The notes under the pieces were generated by a model that ran no database searches, was not told where the DNA came from, and worked only from the letters and a program-made list of their open reading frames with translations. The translations under genes were made by a program, and so were the position numbers. Below, piece after piece: positions 7,844 through 15,303 of a DNA stretch of 64,000 nt. Position 1 is the first letter of the stretch. Each line of letters begins with the position of its first letter. Source of the DNA: an uncultured Paracoccaceae bacterium (lineage in GTDB: Bacteria > Pseudomonadota > Alphaproteobacteria > Rhodobacterales > Rhodobacteraceae); assembly GCA_947489325.1 (NCBI GenBank), contig CANLDA010000007.1:62001-126000 (forward strand). Direction: 5' to 3'.

Positions 7844-10800
7844 GCACACGTCTCGCATCCGGCGGTCGCCTCCTGAACAAGGGTAAGGCTGTCGAGTTCA
7901 CCTTCAACGGCAAGCGCCTGCAAGGCTATGAGGGCGACACGCTCGCCTCTGCTTTGTTGGCCAATGACCAGATGATGGTGGGTCGTTCGTTTAAGTATCA
8001 CCGCCCGCGCGGTATCGTTGCATCTGGCGCTGAAGAGCCTAACGCCCTGTTCAACATGGGTGAGGGCAGCAAGTTTGAGCCCAACCAACGCGCCACCACG
8101 ACAGAGCTGTTTCACGGCCTGACCTGTGCGTCGCAAAACCACTGGCCAAGCCTTGAGTTCGACGTGGGTGTGGTGAACAACTATGCCGCGCGTTTCCTGC
8201 CTGCTGGTTTCTATTACAAAACGTTCATGGCACCTCGGGCAGCGTGGAAACACGTGTTTGAACCCATCGTTCGTCAGTCCGCAGGTCTGGGTAAGGCCCC
8301 AAAAGACCGTGATGCGGATCGCTATGAGCATTTCTATGCCTTTTTTGACGTTGTCGTCGTAGGTGGCGGGATTGCCGGTCTGATTGCGGCCAAGGCCGCG
8401 GGCGCATCCGGTGCCAAGGTTCTGCTGATGGAGCAAACCGCCCATTGGGGTGGTCGTACTCCGGTAGATGGCGGAGAGATCGACGGCGTTGCGGTTGAAG
8501 ATTTCATTGCGTCCTTGGTGAATGAGCTGAAGGCGATGGGCAATGTCACCATGCGCAATCGCATGATGGGGGCTGGCGTGTATGACCACGGCTATGTTCT
8601 GGGATACGAGCGCGTGGCTGATCATACACCCAATGCTGTTGGTCCACGTCACCGCATGTGGCGCATTCGTGCGAGCCAAATCGTGACCGCAACTGGCGCG
8701 ATTGAACGGCCTTTGTCCTTTGCTGGCAACGATGTTCCCGGTGTTATGCTGGCGGCAGCTGTGCGTGATTATGTTATGGATTACGGTGTTTCCATCGGGG
8801 ATCGCACAGTTGTTGTTACCAACAACGATGATGCATACCGTACGGCCATTGCACTGAAAAACTCTGGTCTCGAAGTGCCTGTTATTCTGGATGCACGTGC
8901 TTCCGGTGGGGGCGCCTTGGCAGATGAAGCCCGCGCTTTGGGCATTCGTGTTGAAAACGGCAAAGGCATTGCAAAAGTTAAGGGCGGTAAGCGCGTCACT
9001 GGCGTGGCGATCTGTGCCCAAGCAGGCGAAGGCTCCACTCTGGAAGAGATTAAATGCGACGCGGTTGCAATGTCCGGTGGTTGGTCCCCGGTTGTGCACC
9101 TGTGGTCCCATTGTGGCGGTAAGCTGATTTGGGATGACGCTCAGGCGCATTTCCGTCCAGACGCATCCTGTGCGCCGACCAATCAGAACGGCGAAGGCTT
9201 TGTTGTTCCGGCAGGTACAGCCAACGGTCCACTTGGTTTGAACGCTGTGCTGGCTGATGCGGTTAAGGCAGGCGAATCTGCGGCCAAGGCTGCAGGGTTC
9301 ACACCGAAGAGCGTTGCTGCGCCGCAAGGCGTTGCGAGCGATGAGGCTGCGATGGAACCTGTCTGGCTGATGCCACAAGGGGCAGGGCCCAAGCTGCGTA
9401 TGAAGGCATGGTTGGATTATCAGAACGACGTTAAAGTCTCTGATGTCCGTCTGGCCGCGCAAGAAGGCTACGAAAGCGTTGAACATACCAAGCGTTACAC
9501 CACGCTTGGTATGGCTACTGACCAAGGTAAACTGAGCAACATCAATGGCCTGGCTACATTGGCTGGTCAGTTGAATGCGCCAATCCCGGCAGTAGGCACC
9601 ACCACCTTCCGTCCCCCATATCACCCGGTCAGCTTTGGGGCGATCGCTGGCGAGGCGCGTGCGGAAACCTTCCAACCTGTGCGTGACACCCCAATTTCAG
9701 GGTGGCACAGCGAAAACAACGCCTTCTTTGAACCGGTTGGTCACTGGCGCCGTCCATATTGCTTCCCACGCAACGGTGAATCACATGCCGAAGCCGTGAA
9801 ACGCGAGATCAATCAGACCCGCAACTCGCTTGGGATGCTGGACGCCTCAACTTTGGGTAAATTGGTTGTGTCTGGTCCTGACGCAGGCAAATTCTTGGAT
9901 ATGCTCTACACAAATATGATGAGCACGCTGAAGGTTGGCAAATGCCGCTATGGCCTGATGTGTTCTGAGAACGGCTTCTTGATTGACGATGGCGTTGTTG
10001 CCCGTATTGATGAGGAAACCTTCCTTTGCCACACCACCACTGGCGGTGCGGAACGCATCCACGGTTGGATGGAAGAATGGCTGCAAACCGAATGGTGGGA
10101 CTGGAAAGTCTATGTTGCCAATGTGACAGAACAATACGCACAGGTTGCAGTCGTAGGCCCGAACGCGCGTAAGGTTCTGGAAAAACTCGGCGGGATGGAT
10201 GTCTCCAAAGAGGCCTTGGCCTTTATGGAATGGAAAGACGGCAAGCTGGGCGATTTTGATGCGCGGGCGTACCGGATTTCTTTCTCGGGCGAGCTGTCCT
10301 ATGAAATTGCGGTTCCTGCAAGTCAGGGCCGAGCTTTCTGGGATGCATTGCTTGAGGCAGGCGCCGAATTTGATGTCATGCCTTATGGCACAGAGGCGCT
10401 GCATGTGATGCGGGCTGAAAAAGGCTTTATCATGATTGGGGATGAAACCGATGGCACCGTGATCCCACAGGATCTGAACATGCAGTGGGCGATTTCCAAG
10501 AAGAAAGAAGACTACCTTGGCAAACGCGCGCAGGAACGCAGCTTTATGGCAAGTGCGGATCGCTGGAAACTGGTAGGGCTGGAAACTCTTGACGGGGCCG
10601 TGATCCCAGATGGGGCCTATATCCCAGCTGCTGGTGAAAACGCCAACGGTCAGCGCAATGTTCAGGGGCGTATCACCTCGACCTATTATTCACCAACAAT
10701 GGATCGTGGCATCGCTATGGCGCTGGTACATCGTGGCCCGGATCGTATGGGCGAAGTGTTGGATATTCCAACGCTGGATGGCACAGTTCTGAAAGCAAAA

Positions 10801-10851
10801 ATCGTCGATCAGGTCTTTTATGACAAGGATGGGGAAAAGCAGAATGTCTAA
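7840..10851 (+). CDS. soxA: Sarcosine oxidase subunit alpha
   Basis: The alpha chain (1003 residues) binds NAD and tetrahydrofolate and shares the FMN interface with beta. In order it shows an N-terminal beta-grasp segment (about 15-105) with TFNGKRLQGYEGDTLASAL, a dinucleotide-binding site VVVVGGGIAGL (GGGIAG at 175-180), a second nucleotide-binding region in the middle (MDYGVSIGDRTVVVTNNDD), and a C-terminal aminomethyltransferase (GCV_T) domain from about 610 onward that binds folate. The ATG at 7840 follows a GGAGG by 7 nt and overlaps the soxD stop. The length matches known alpha chains. The product links sarcosine breakdown to the folate pool used by the methyltransferases next door. 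Confidence 0.97.
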   Translation: MSTRLASGGRLLNKGKAVEFTFNGKRLQGYEGDTLASALLANDQMMVGRSFKYHRPRGIVASGAEEPNALFNMGEGSKFEPNQRATTTELFHGLTCASQNHWPSLEFDVGVVNNYAARFLPAGFYYKTFMAPRAAWKHVFEPIVRQSAGLGKAPKDRDADRYEHFYAFFDVVVVGGGIAGLIAAKAAGASGAKVLLMEQTAHWGGRTPVDGGEIDGVAVEDFIASLVNELKAMGNVTMRNRMMGAGVYDHGYVLGYERVADHTPNAVGPRHRMWRIRASQIVTATGAIERPLSFAGNDVPGVMLAAAVRDYVMDYGVSIGDRTVVVTNNDDAYRTAIALKNSGLEVPVILDARASGGGALADEARALGIRVENGKGIAKVKGGKRVTGVAICAQAGEGSTLEEIKCDAVAMSGGWSPVVHLWSHCGGKLIWDDAQAHFRPDASCAPTNQNGEGFVVPAGTANGPLGLNAVLADAVKAGESAAKAAGFTPKSVAAPQGVASDEAAMEPVWLMPQGAGPKLRMKAWLDYQNDVKVSDVRLAAQEGYESVEHTKRYTTLGMATDQGKLSNINGLATLAGQLNAPIPAVGTTTFRPPYHPVSFGAIAGEARAETFQPVRDTPISGWHSENNAFFEPVGHWRRPYCFPRNGESHAEAVKREINQTRNSLGMLDASTLGKLVVSGPDAGKFLDMLYTNMMSTLKVGKCRYGLMCSENGFLIDDGVVARIDEETFLCHTTTGGAERIHGWMEEWLQTEWWDWKVYVANVTEQYAQVAVVGPNARKVLEKLGGMDVSKEALAFMEWKDGKLGDFDARAYRISFSGELSYEIAVPASQGRAFWDALLEAGAEFDVMPYGTEALHVMRAEKGFIMIGDETDGTVIPQDLNMQWAISKKKEDYLGKRAQERSFMASADRWKLVGLETLDGAVIPDGAYIPAAGENANGQRNVQGRITSTYYSPTMDRGIAMALVHRGPDRMGEVLDIPTLDGTVLKAKIVDQVFYDKDGEKQNV

Positions 10852-11410
10852 TCTCGTAAGCGCTTTGAATCATGCGAAATCCGCAGGGTTCGCATCAGTC
10901 GAAGAAACCGGCTTGCAAGGTATGATCACCGTTCGCGGTGATCTGGCAAGCAAAGCAATGGCGGCGGCCGTAAAGGCCGCAACCGGCGCTGCAGTACCTG
11001 CAACACGCAAGATCGAAAAAGGCGACACTGGTGCTGTGGCCTGGATGTCACCTGATGAATTGCTGGTGATCACATCTTACGAAGGTGTGGATTCGGCGAT
11101 TGAGGCGATGAAAGCCTCCTTACAAGGCGAACATTCAATGGTTGTGAACGTCAGTGATGCACGCGCTGTGTTCAAGGTTAGTGGTTCTGCCGAAGATGTC
11201 ATGGCAAAGCTCGCCCCAGTTGATTTTTCGACAGAGGCATTCCAACCCGGTGAATTCCGTCGCTCGCGCTTGGCGCAAGTTGCCGCTGCAATGTGGAAAA
11301 ACGACGATGGTAGTTTTGAATTGGTCTGCTTCCGCTCTACTGCTCAGTATGTCTTTGATTTGTTGTCTGTTTCGGCGGCCAACGGTGGTGAAGTGCGTCA
11401 CCTAAGCTAA
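10844..11410 (+). CDS. soxG: Sarcosine oxidase subunit gamma
   Basis: The gamma chain (188 residues) is a structural subunit of the heterotetramer with weak similarity to the aminomethyltransferase fold. It begins MSNLVSALNHAKSAGF and contains the recognisable VAWMSPDELLV and VNVSDARAVFKVSG segments, then an RSRLAQV stretch and the FELVCFRSTAQYVFDLL segment near the end. The ATG at 10844 overlaps the end of soxA by 8 nt, which fixes it as the last gene of the operon. A strong terminator follows within 30 nt. Confidence 0.93.
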   Translation: MSNLVSALNHAKSAGFASVEETGLQGMITVRGDLASKAMAAAVKAATGAAVPATRKIEKGDTGAVAWMSPDELLVITSYEGVDSAIEAMKASLQGEHSMVVNVSDARAVFKVSGSAEDVMAKLAPVDFSTEAFQPGEFRRSRLAQVAAAMWKNDDGSFELVCFRSTAQYVFDLLSVSAANGGEVRHLS

Positions 11411-11435
11411 TTGATGAGCATCACAAAACAAAGAA

Positions 11436-11467
11436 ACGCACGCCAATGTTTTGGCGTGCGTTTTTTT
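11436..11467 (+). terminator. Intrinsic terminator after soxG
   Basis: An 11-bp perfect stem (ACGCACGCCAA, 11436-11446; TTGGCGTGCGT, 11451-11461) with loop TGTT runs into seven T's. It closes the sox operon and also separates it from the opposing DUF1638 gene. Confidence 0.93.
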
Positions 11468-11489
11468 GTGTCGTATCTGGGCCATGTAT

Positions 11490-12137
11490 TTAGTCTTTTC
11501 CGACCATTGCCAATGTTGTCGCCAAATCGCCGTATCCCGTGTGGCGGTGTTCAAATGTTAATCCCAGACGGTCAGCACACGCACGCGCTTTTTCTACAAG
11601 CACTGGGTCGATGATTTGGGATTGATAAACCAGCTTTTCATAATTACCGAAATACATGTCCAGCAATTGCGGGTGACGGTCCAACCCCATCGGTTTCCAG
11701 ATAAAAGCGTCAAATTGCCGAACAAGGAAATCGGTCAGATAAAACGCGGTGTATTCCGTTTCTGAAATCTCAGCGAATCTATCATTGCCTTCAAAGAAGC
11801 TATAACAATGCGGCCCAGCCACCATCTGTACGCCCAGTTCCTCACAAATCCGTTCCAGCTCTCCGCCAGTACCGCAATCAGCATAGACGACAAATATGTC
11901 GTCATAATCATCACGGTGTTTGGCCACAGCCTCGCGTACAGCGTTGGGAATTTTTTCTGGATGCACGTGATAAATCGCAGGCAGGCAGGTCAGAGTCATG
12001 TGATCCCAACCGTTGATCTTTTGAAGATCAAGGATTTCACGCGCCAAGGCACCGCAGGCGATCAACAGGATTTTACCGGTTTTATGATCCGCTTCCAGAC
12101 CTTTGCGGGTCAGGTCTTCGTCAGATAGCTCGGGCAT
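11490..12137 (-). CDS. DUF1638 family protein
   Basis: The 215-residue protein matches DUF1638 by its typical parts: ILLIACGALAREIL near residue 23, VVYADCGTGGELE in the middle and a late segment FEHRHTGYGDL. Members often sit next to corrinoid proteins and methyltransferases, as here, where a B12-binding protein gene lies just upstream. Histidine, cysteine and aspartate residues are well spaced for a metal or cofactor site, but I know no proven reaction. I infer a role in B12-dependent methyl transfer, perhaps loading, protection or repair of the corrinoid. A terminator-like hairpin between the two genes could lower its expression relative to the corrinoid protein. Confidence 0.85.
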   Translation of the reverse strand: MPELSDEDLTRKGLEADHKTGKILLIACGALAREILDLQKINGWDHMTLTCLPAIYHVHPEKIPNAVREAVAKHRDDYDDIFVVYADCGTGGELERICEELGVQMVAGPHCYSFFEGNDRFAEISETEYTAFYLTDFLVRQFDAFIWKPMGLDRHPQLLDMYFGNYEKLVYQSQIIDPVLVEKARACADRLGLTFEHRHTGYGDLATTLAMVGKD

Positions 12138-12154
12138 GGTGATACCTCGTGGCG

Positions 12155-12186
12155 AAAAAAAACGGCCCGCCTGTTGGGGCGAGCCG
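12155..12186 (-). terminator. Intrinsic terminator after the corrinoid protein gene
   Basis: Read on the minus strand, a stem CGGCTCGCC / GGCGGGCCG (one mismatch) with loop CCAACA is followed by eight T's. It lies between the corrinoid protein gene and the DUF1638 gene, both on the minus strand, so it should end or attenuate transcription between them. Confidence 0.8.
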
Positions 12187-12215
12187 CGAAATACTTTCTC
12201 TGAGCGATCCAGAGA

Positions 12216-12914
12216 TCAGGCGTTCATCGCGTTGTGCTTACGGCTCATGAAGTCTTTGGCAGTTTCAACAGCCACAGCTGCGTCGCGGCAATAAGCGTCA
12301 GCGCCGATGGCCTTGCCAAACTCTTCGTTCAGTGGCGCACCACCAACCAAGACAGTGTAATCGTCACGGATGCCTTGCTCGACCATCGTGTCAATCACAA
12401 CCTTCATATATGGCATAGTGGTTGTCAGCAGTGCGGACATGCCAAGGATGTCTGGCTTGTATTGCTCCAAGGCTTCCAGATAGTTTTCGACAGGGTTGTT
12501 GATGCCGATGTCAGCAACTTCAAAACCTGCGCCTTCCATCATCATGCCAACAAGGTTCTTGCCGATATCGTGGATGTCGCCCTTAACGGTGCCGATGACC
12601 ATGCCGCCAACACGTGGCGCGCCAGTTTCAGCCAACAATGGTTTCAGGATGAACATCCCACCCTTCATTGCGTTTGCGGCCAACAGAACTTCTGGAACGA
12701 ACAGAATGCCATCGCGGAAGTCAGCGCCAACAATGGTCATGCCGCCAACCAATGCTTTGGTCAGAACGTCATATGGTGCCCACTTGCGTTCAAGCAGGAT
12801 GTTAACCGCTTCTTCGATTTCTTCCTTAAGACCGTCATAGAGGTCGTCGAACATCTGTTGAACCAGTTCTTCGTCGTCCAGTTCGGACAGGATGATATCT
12901 TCTTCTTCCGACAT
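12216..12914 (-). CDS. B12-binding corrinoid protein (methionine synthase cobalamin module)
   Basis: This cytoplasmic methyl carrier (232 residues) combines a helical cap, including EEAVNILLERKWAPYDVL, with a cobalamin-binding Rossmann domain. The lower-ligand motif DIHDIG (113-118, H115) is intact and is followed by a GMSALLTTTMPYM strand and VLVGGAPLN. The start at 12914 has AAGGGA upstream; an in-frame ATG nine codons earlier is less likely. Together with the homocysteine methyltransferase at 14.2-15.2 kb it looks like one part of a split MetH, as described in roseobacters. The folate-binding and reactivation parts are not in this window. A role in another methyltransferase system cannot be excluded. 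Confidence 0.93.
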   Translation of the reverse strand: MSEEEDIILSELDDEELVQQMFDDLYDGLKEEIEEAVNILLERKWAPYDVLTKALVGGMTIVGADFRDGILFVPEVLLAANAMKGGMFILKPLLAETGAPRVGGMVIGTVKGDIHDIGKNLVGMMMEGAGFEVADIGINNPVENYLEALEQYKPDILGMSALLTTTMPYMKVVIDTMVEQGIRDDYTVLVGGAPLNEEFGKAIGADAYCRDAAVAVETAKDFMSRKHNAMNA

Positions 12915-13089
12915 GTGCGTTCCCTTACGAGATGGCATGAGTGCCTGTTTAATTTGATCCACCTTTCGATCTTTTACGCAGGTCCGACTGTCAAAATTGC
13001 GACATAGCCGCACCCGGTTCCGACGTATGATGAAAAATTGCGCCATCTCAATGCGCTATGCTGCAACTGCGAAAGGATCATTTGCAATT

Positions 13090-13104
13090 GTTCCTCTTTT
13101 GTTC
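13090..13104 (+). promoter_or_regulatory. LexA operator (SOS box) of the radical SAM gene
   Basis: The sequence is GTTC-CTCTTTT-GTTC, an exact match to the alphaproteobacterial LexA site GTTC-N7-GTTC. It ends 12 nt before the ATG at 13117, a place where bound LexA would block transcription or initiation. The only other copy I found is in front of lexA itself. This argues that the downstream gene is damage-inducible. Confidence 0.85.
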
Positions 13105-13116
13105 TAATTTATTGTC

Positions 13117-14202
13117 ATGGCAGATCACATTGTAAAATCTCTGGAACAAGAGCGCCGTCGCGGACGTGGCGCTTTAAGTAATGTGACAGGTCGATTTGAT
13201 GTGGAACGCCTGGAAACCCATGATGGGTGGGATATTGAGGAAGATAGACCCGCTTTCAAAACCCATGTCCGCGAAGAGATAGCGCGCAGTATAATTGTGC
13301 GAAACACCTCGCCGGACTTGCCATTTGATCGCTCTATCAATCCGTACAGAGGATGCGAACATGGCTGTGTGTATTGTTTTGCGCGACCTAGCCATGCCTA
13401 TTTGGGCTTTTCTCCGGGTCTTGATTTTGAAACCCGCCTGATTGCGCGTCCAAATGCCGCCGACGTGTTGGAAAAGGAGCTGCGCGCCAAGAAATATAAA
13501 GTCGCTCCAATTGCCATTGGTACCAACACGGACCCGTATCAGCCAATTGAAAAGGCGCGTGAAATCATGCGGTCGTGTTTACAGGTTCTTCGCGATTTTA
13601 ACCATCCGGTTGCCATTATCACCAAGGGCACCTTGATTGAACGAGACATTGATATTCTGGCCCCGATGGCCGCGCAGAATTTGGTTCGGGTGGGTGTTTC
13701 TGTGACGACGCTTGATAATCGGGTGTCCCGCTTAATGGAACCACGGGTGCCACTGCCTGCGCGCCGGCTTGAAACCATACGTCGCCTAAGTGCAGCCAAT
13801 ATTCCAGTGCGGGCCATGGTATCGCCGATTATTCCGGCCTTAACGGATCACGAGGCAGAGGAGATATTTGGCGCAGTTGCAGAGGCGGGTGCAGTGTCGG
13901 CCACATGGATCATGTTGCGTCTACCACGCGAGGTGGCGGATTTGTTTCAAGAATGGGTGGAAACGCATTTCCCAGACCGCGCCGAGCGAATTTTGGCGCG
14001 GGTGCGCGAAATGCATGGTGGCAAATTATACGAGGCAGAGTGGGGCAAACGCATGCGAGGAGAGGGGCATTATGCTGATATGATCGCACATCGTATTGCG
14101 TTGACGATGCGCCGCAATAATCTGACGACACAGCTATCCCCCTTGCGGTGTGACTTGTTTCAAGTACCGCTGGCGCAAGGGGATCAGCTTAGTTTGTTTT
14201 GA
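13117..14202 (+). CDS. PA0069-family radical SAM protein (SplB-like)
   Basis: The 361-residue protein has the radical SAM cysteine triad C80-x3-C84-x2-C87 in RGCEHGCVYCFAR, preceded by the family phrase SINPYRG and followed by YLGFSPGLDFETRL and GTNTDPYQPIE. These are marks of the PA0069/Rv2578c group, which is related to spore photoproduct lyase. Such enzymes cleave SAM to a 5'-deoxyadenosyl radical; the substrate of this group is unknown. The ATG at 13117 is close to a perfect SOS box, which points to a role in DNA damage. It converges on the homocysteine methyltransferase gene, with only 4 nt between the stop codons. Confidence 0.92.
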   Translation: MADHIVKSLEQERRRGRGALSNVTGRFDVERLETHDGWDIEEDRPAFKTHVREEIARSIIVRNTSPDLPFDRSINPYRGCEHGCVYCFARPSHAYLGFSPGLDFETRLIARPNAADVLEKELRAKKYKVAPIAIGTNTDPYQPIEKAREIMRSCLQVLRDFNHPVAIITKGTLIERDIDILAPMAAQNLVRVGVSVTTLDNRVSRLMEPRVPLPARRLETIRRLSAANIPVRAMVSPIIPALTDHEAEEIFGAVAEAGAVSATWIMLRLPREVADLFQEWVETHFPDRAERILARVREMHGGKLYEAEWGKRMRGEGHYADMIAHRIALTMRRNNLTTQLSPLRCDLFQVPLAQGDQLSLF

Positions 14203-14206
14203 ACAC

Positions 14207-15217
14207 TTACGCCCGGCGACGGCGACGACGTGGCGCAACGATTTCATTTGCACCAGTGCCATCACCTGCGGATGAAAACGCCCCAAGCTGGGTTGTGATG
14301 TCTTCCAAAGTCGGACGTGGGGCTGCTGCGCGGGTTTCCAGTGCGGTTTTCATCGCGCGAATATGTTCAGCTTTGGTGCCGCAACATCCGCCAATGATTT
14401 TTGCGCCGCTATCACGTGCCATCACGGCATAATCCGCCATCAGATCCGGGGTGCCATCATAGTGAATATGCCCATCAACATATTTTGGAATACCTGCGTT
14501 GCCCTTTGAAATAATCGCGCGTTCGGTACCCTGTGCAGCGAACCCTTGCACAGTGCGCAGTAAATCAGATGCGCCCGTGCCACAGTTGGCGCCAAAGGCC
14601 AGTGGTGGATTGGGCAGGCTTTCAACCAATTGCGCCATATCAGAAGACGTCACGCCCATCATGGTCCGTCCGGCTGTGTCAAAACTCATCGTGCCGCACC
14701 AAGGCATATCGGCCAAAGCAAAGGCCTCGGCCGCGGCTTTGAATTCTTCAGGGGCGGAAATCGTTTCGACCCAAAGCACGTCTGCGCCGCCTTCTTTCAG
14801 ACCTTCAGCCTGTTCATGAAAGATTTCCACGGCAGTTGCATGTGAAAGGCTGCCTATGGGTTCCATGATCTCACCGGTTGGGCCGACAGATCCGGCAACC
14901 ACAACTGTGCGGTCGACCTTGTCAGCGACCTCACGGCCCAATTCCGCCGCGATGCGCGACAGTTCACGGGCGCGGTGGCCTGCGTCGTGCAACTTCAGGC
15001 GTGCTGCATTGCCACCAAAAGAGTTGGTCAGAAAAAGATCGCTGCCCGCATCCACCCAAAGCTGATACAGCGCGCGGATTTTGTCAGGCTCTTGCTCGTT
15101 CCACAGTTCTGGCGCGTCACCGGCCATAAGGCCCATTTCAAACAGATTGGTCCCAGTTGCGCCATCGGCCAATAGCCAATCACGGGTTTCAAGTAATTTT
15201 GAAAGGGCGTTTGACAT
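14207..15217 (-). CDS. bmt: Homocysteine S-methyltransferase family protein (split methionine synthase / Bmt)
   Basis: The TIM-barrel enzyme (336 residues) transfers a methyl group to homocysteine bound through zinc. The zinc cysteines are visible: C212 in FGANCGTG and C278-C279 in IIGGCCGT. The start shows LLADGATGTNLFEMGL, the usual family opening. Annotation pipelines often call such genes betaine-homocysteine methyltransferase. With a separate corrinoid protein nearby, it more likely acts as the homocysteine module of a split MetH in roseobacters; this is inference from context. The C-terminus ends in an unusual run of arginines (PRRRRRRA). An AAAGGA precedes the ATG at 15217. Confidence 0.9.
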   Translation of the reverse strand: MSNALSKLLETRDWLLADGATGTNLFEMGLMAGDAPELWNEQEPDKIRALYQLWVDAGSDLFLTNSFGGNAARLKLHDAGHRARELSRIAAELGREVADKVDRTVVVAGSVGPTGEIMEPIGSLSHATAVEIFHEQAEGLKEGGADVLWVETISAPEEFKAAAEAFALADMPWCGTMSFDTAGRTMMGVTSSDMAQLVESLPNPPLAFGANCGTGASDLLRTVQGFAAQGTERAIISKGNAGIPKYVDGHIHYDGTPDLMADYAVMARDSGAKIIGGCCGTKAEHIRAMKTALETRAAAPRPTLEDITTQLGAFSSAGDGTGANEIVAPRRRRRRA

Positions 15218-15303
15218 GGGATCATCCTTTGAGGCGCGCGTTTAAAACAAGTTGGGTGTCTCACGCGCGCGTGATCAAGGCAAATTCATAATATTCATGT
15301 TTA

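Noticed and set aside
7753-9675. 640-codon open frame on the minus strand across soxA
   Set aside because: It is the antisense shadow of soxA, which has clear domains and a good ribosome site; the antisense product has no recognisable domain.
12234-13007. 257-codon plus-strand frame opposite the corrinoid protein gene
   Set aside because: Shadow of the corrinoid gene, which has the intact DxHxxG motif and a ribosome site.
14207-14232. Arginine run at the C-terminus of the homocysteine methyltransferase as a frameshift
   Set aside because: The frame is continuous and the family often has variable tails; nothing downstream continues the domain in another frame.
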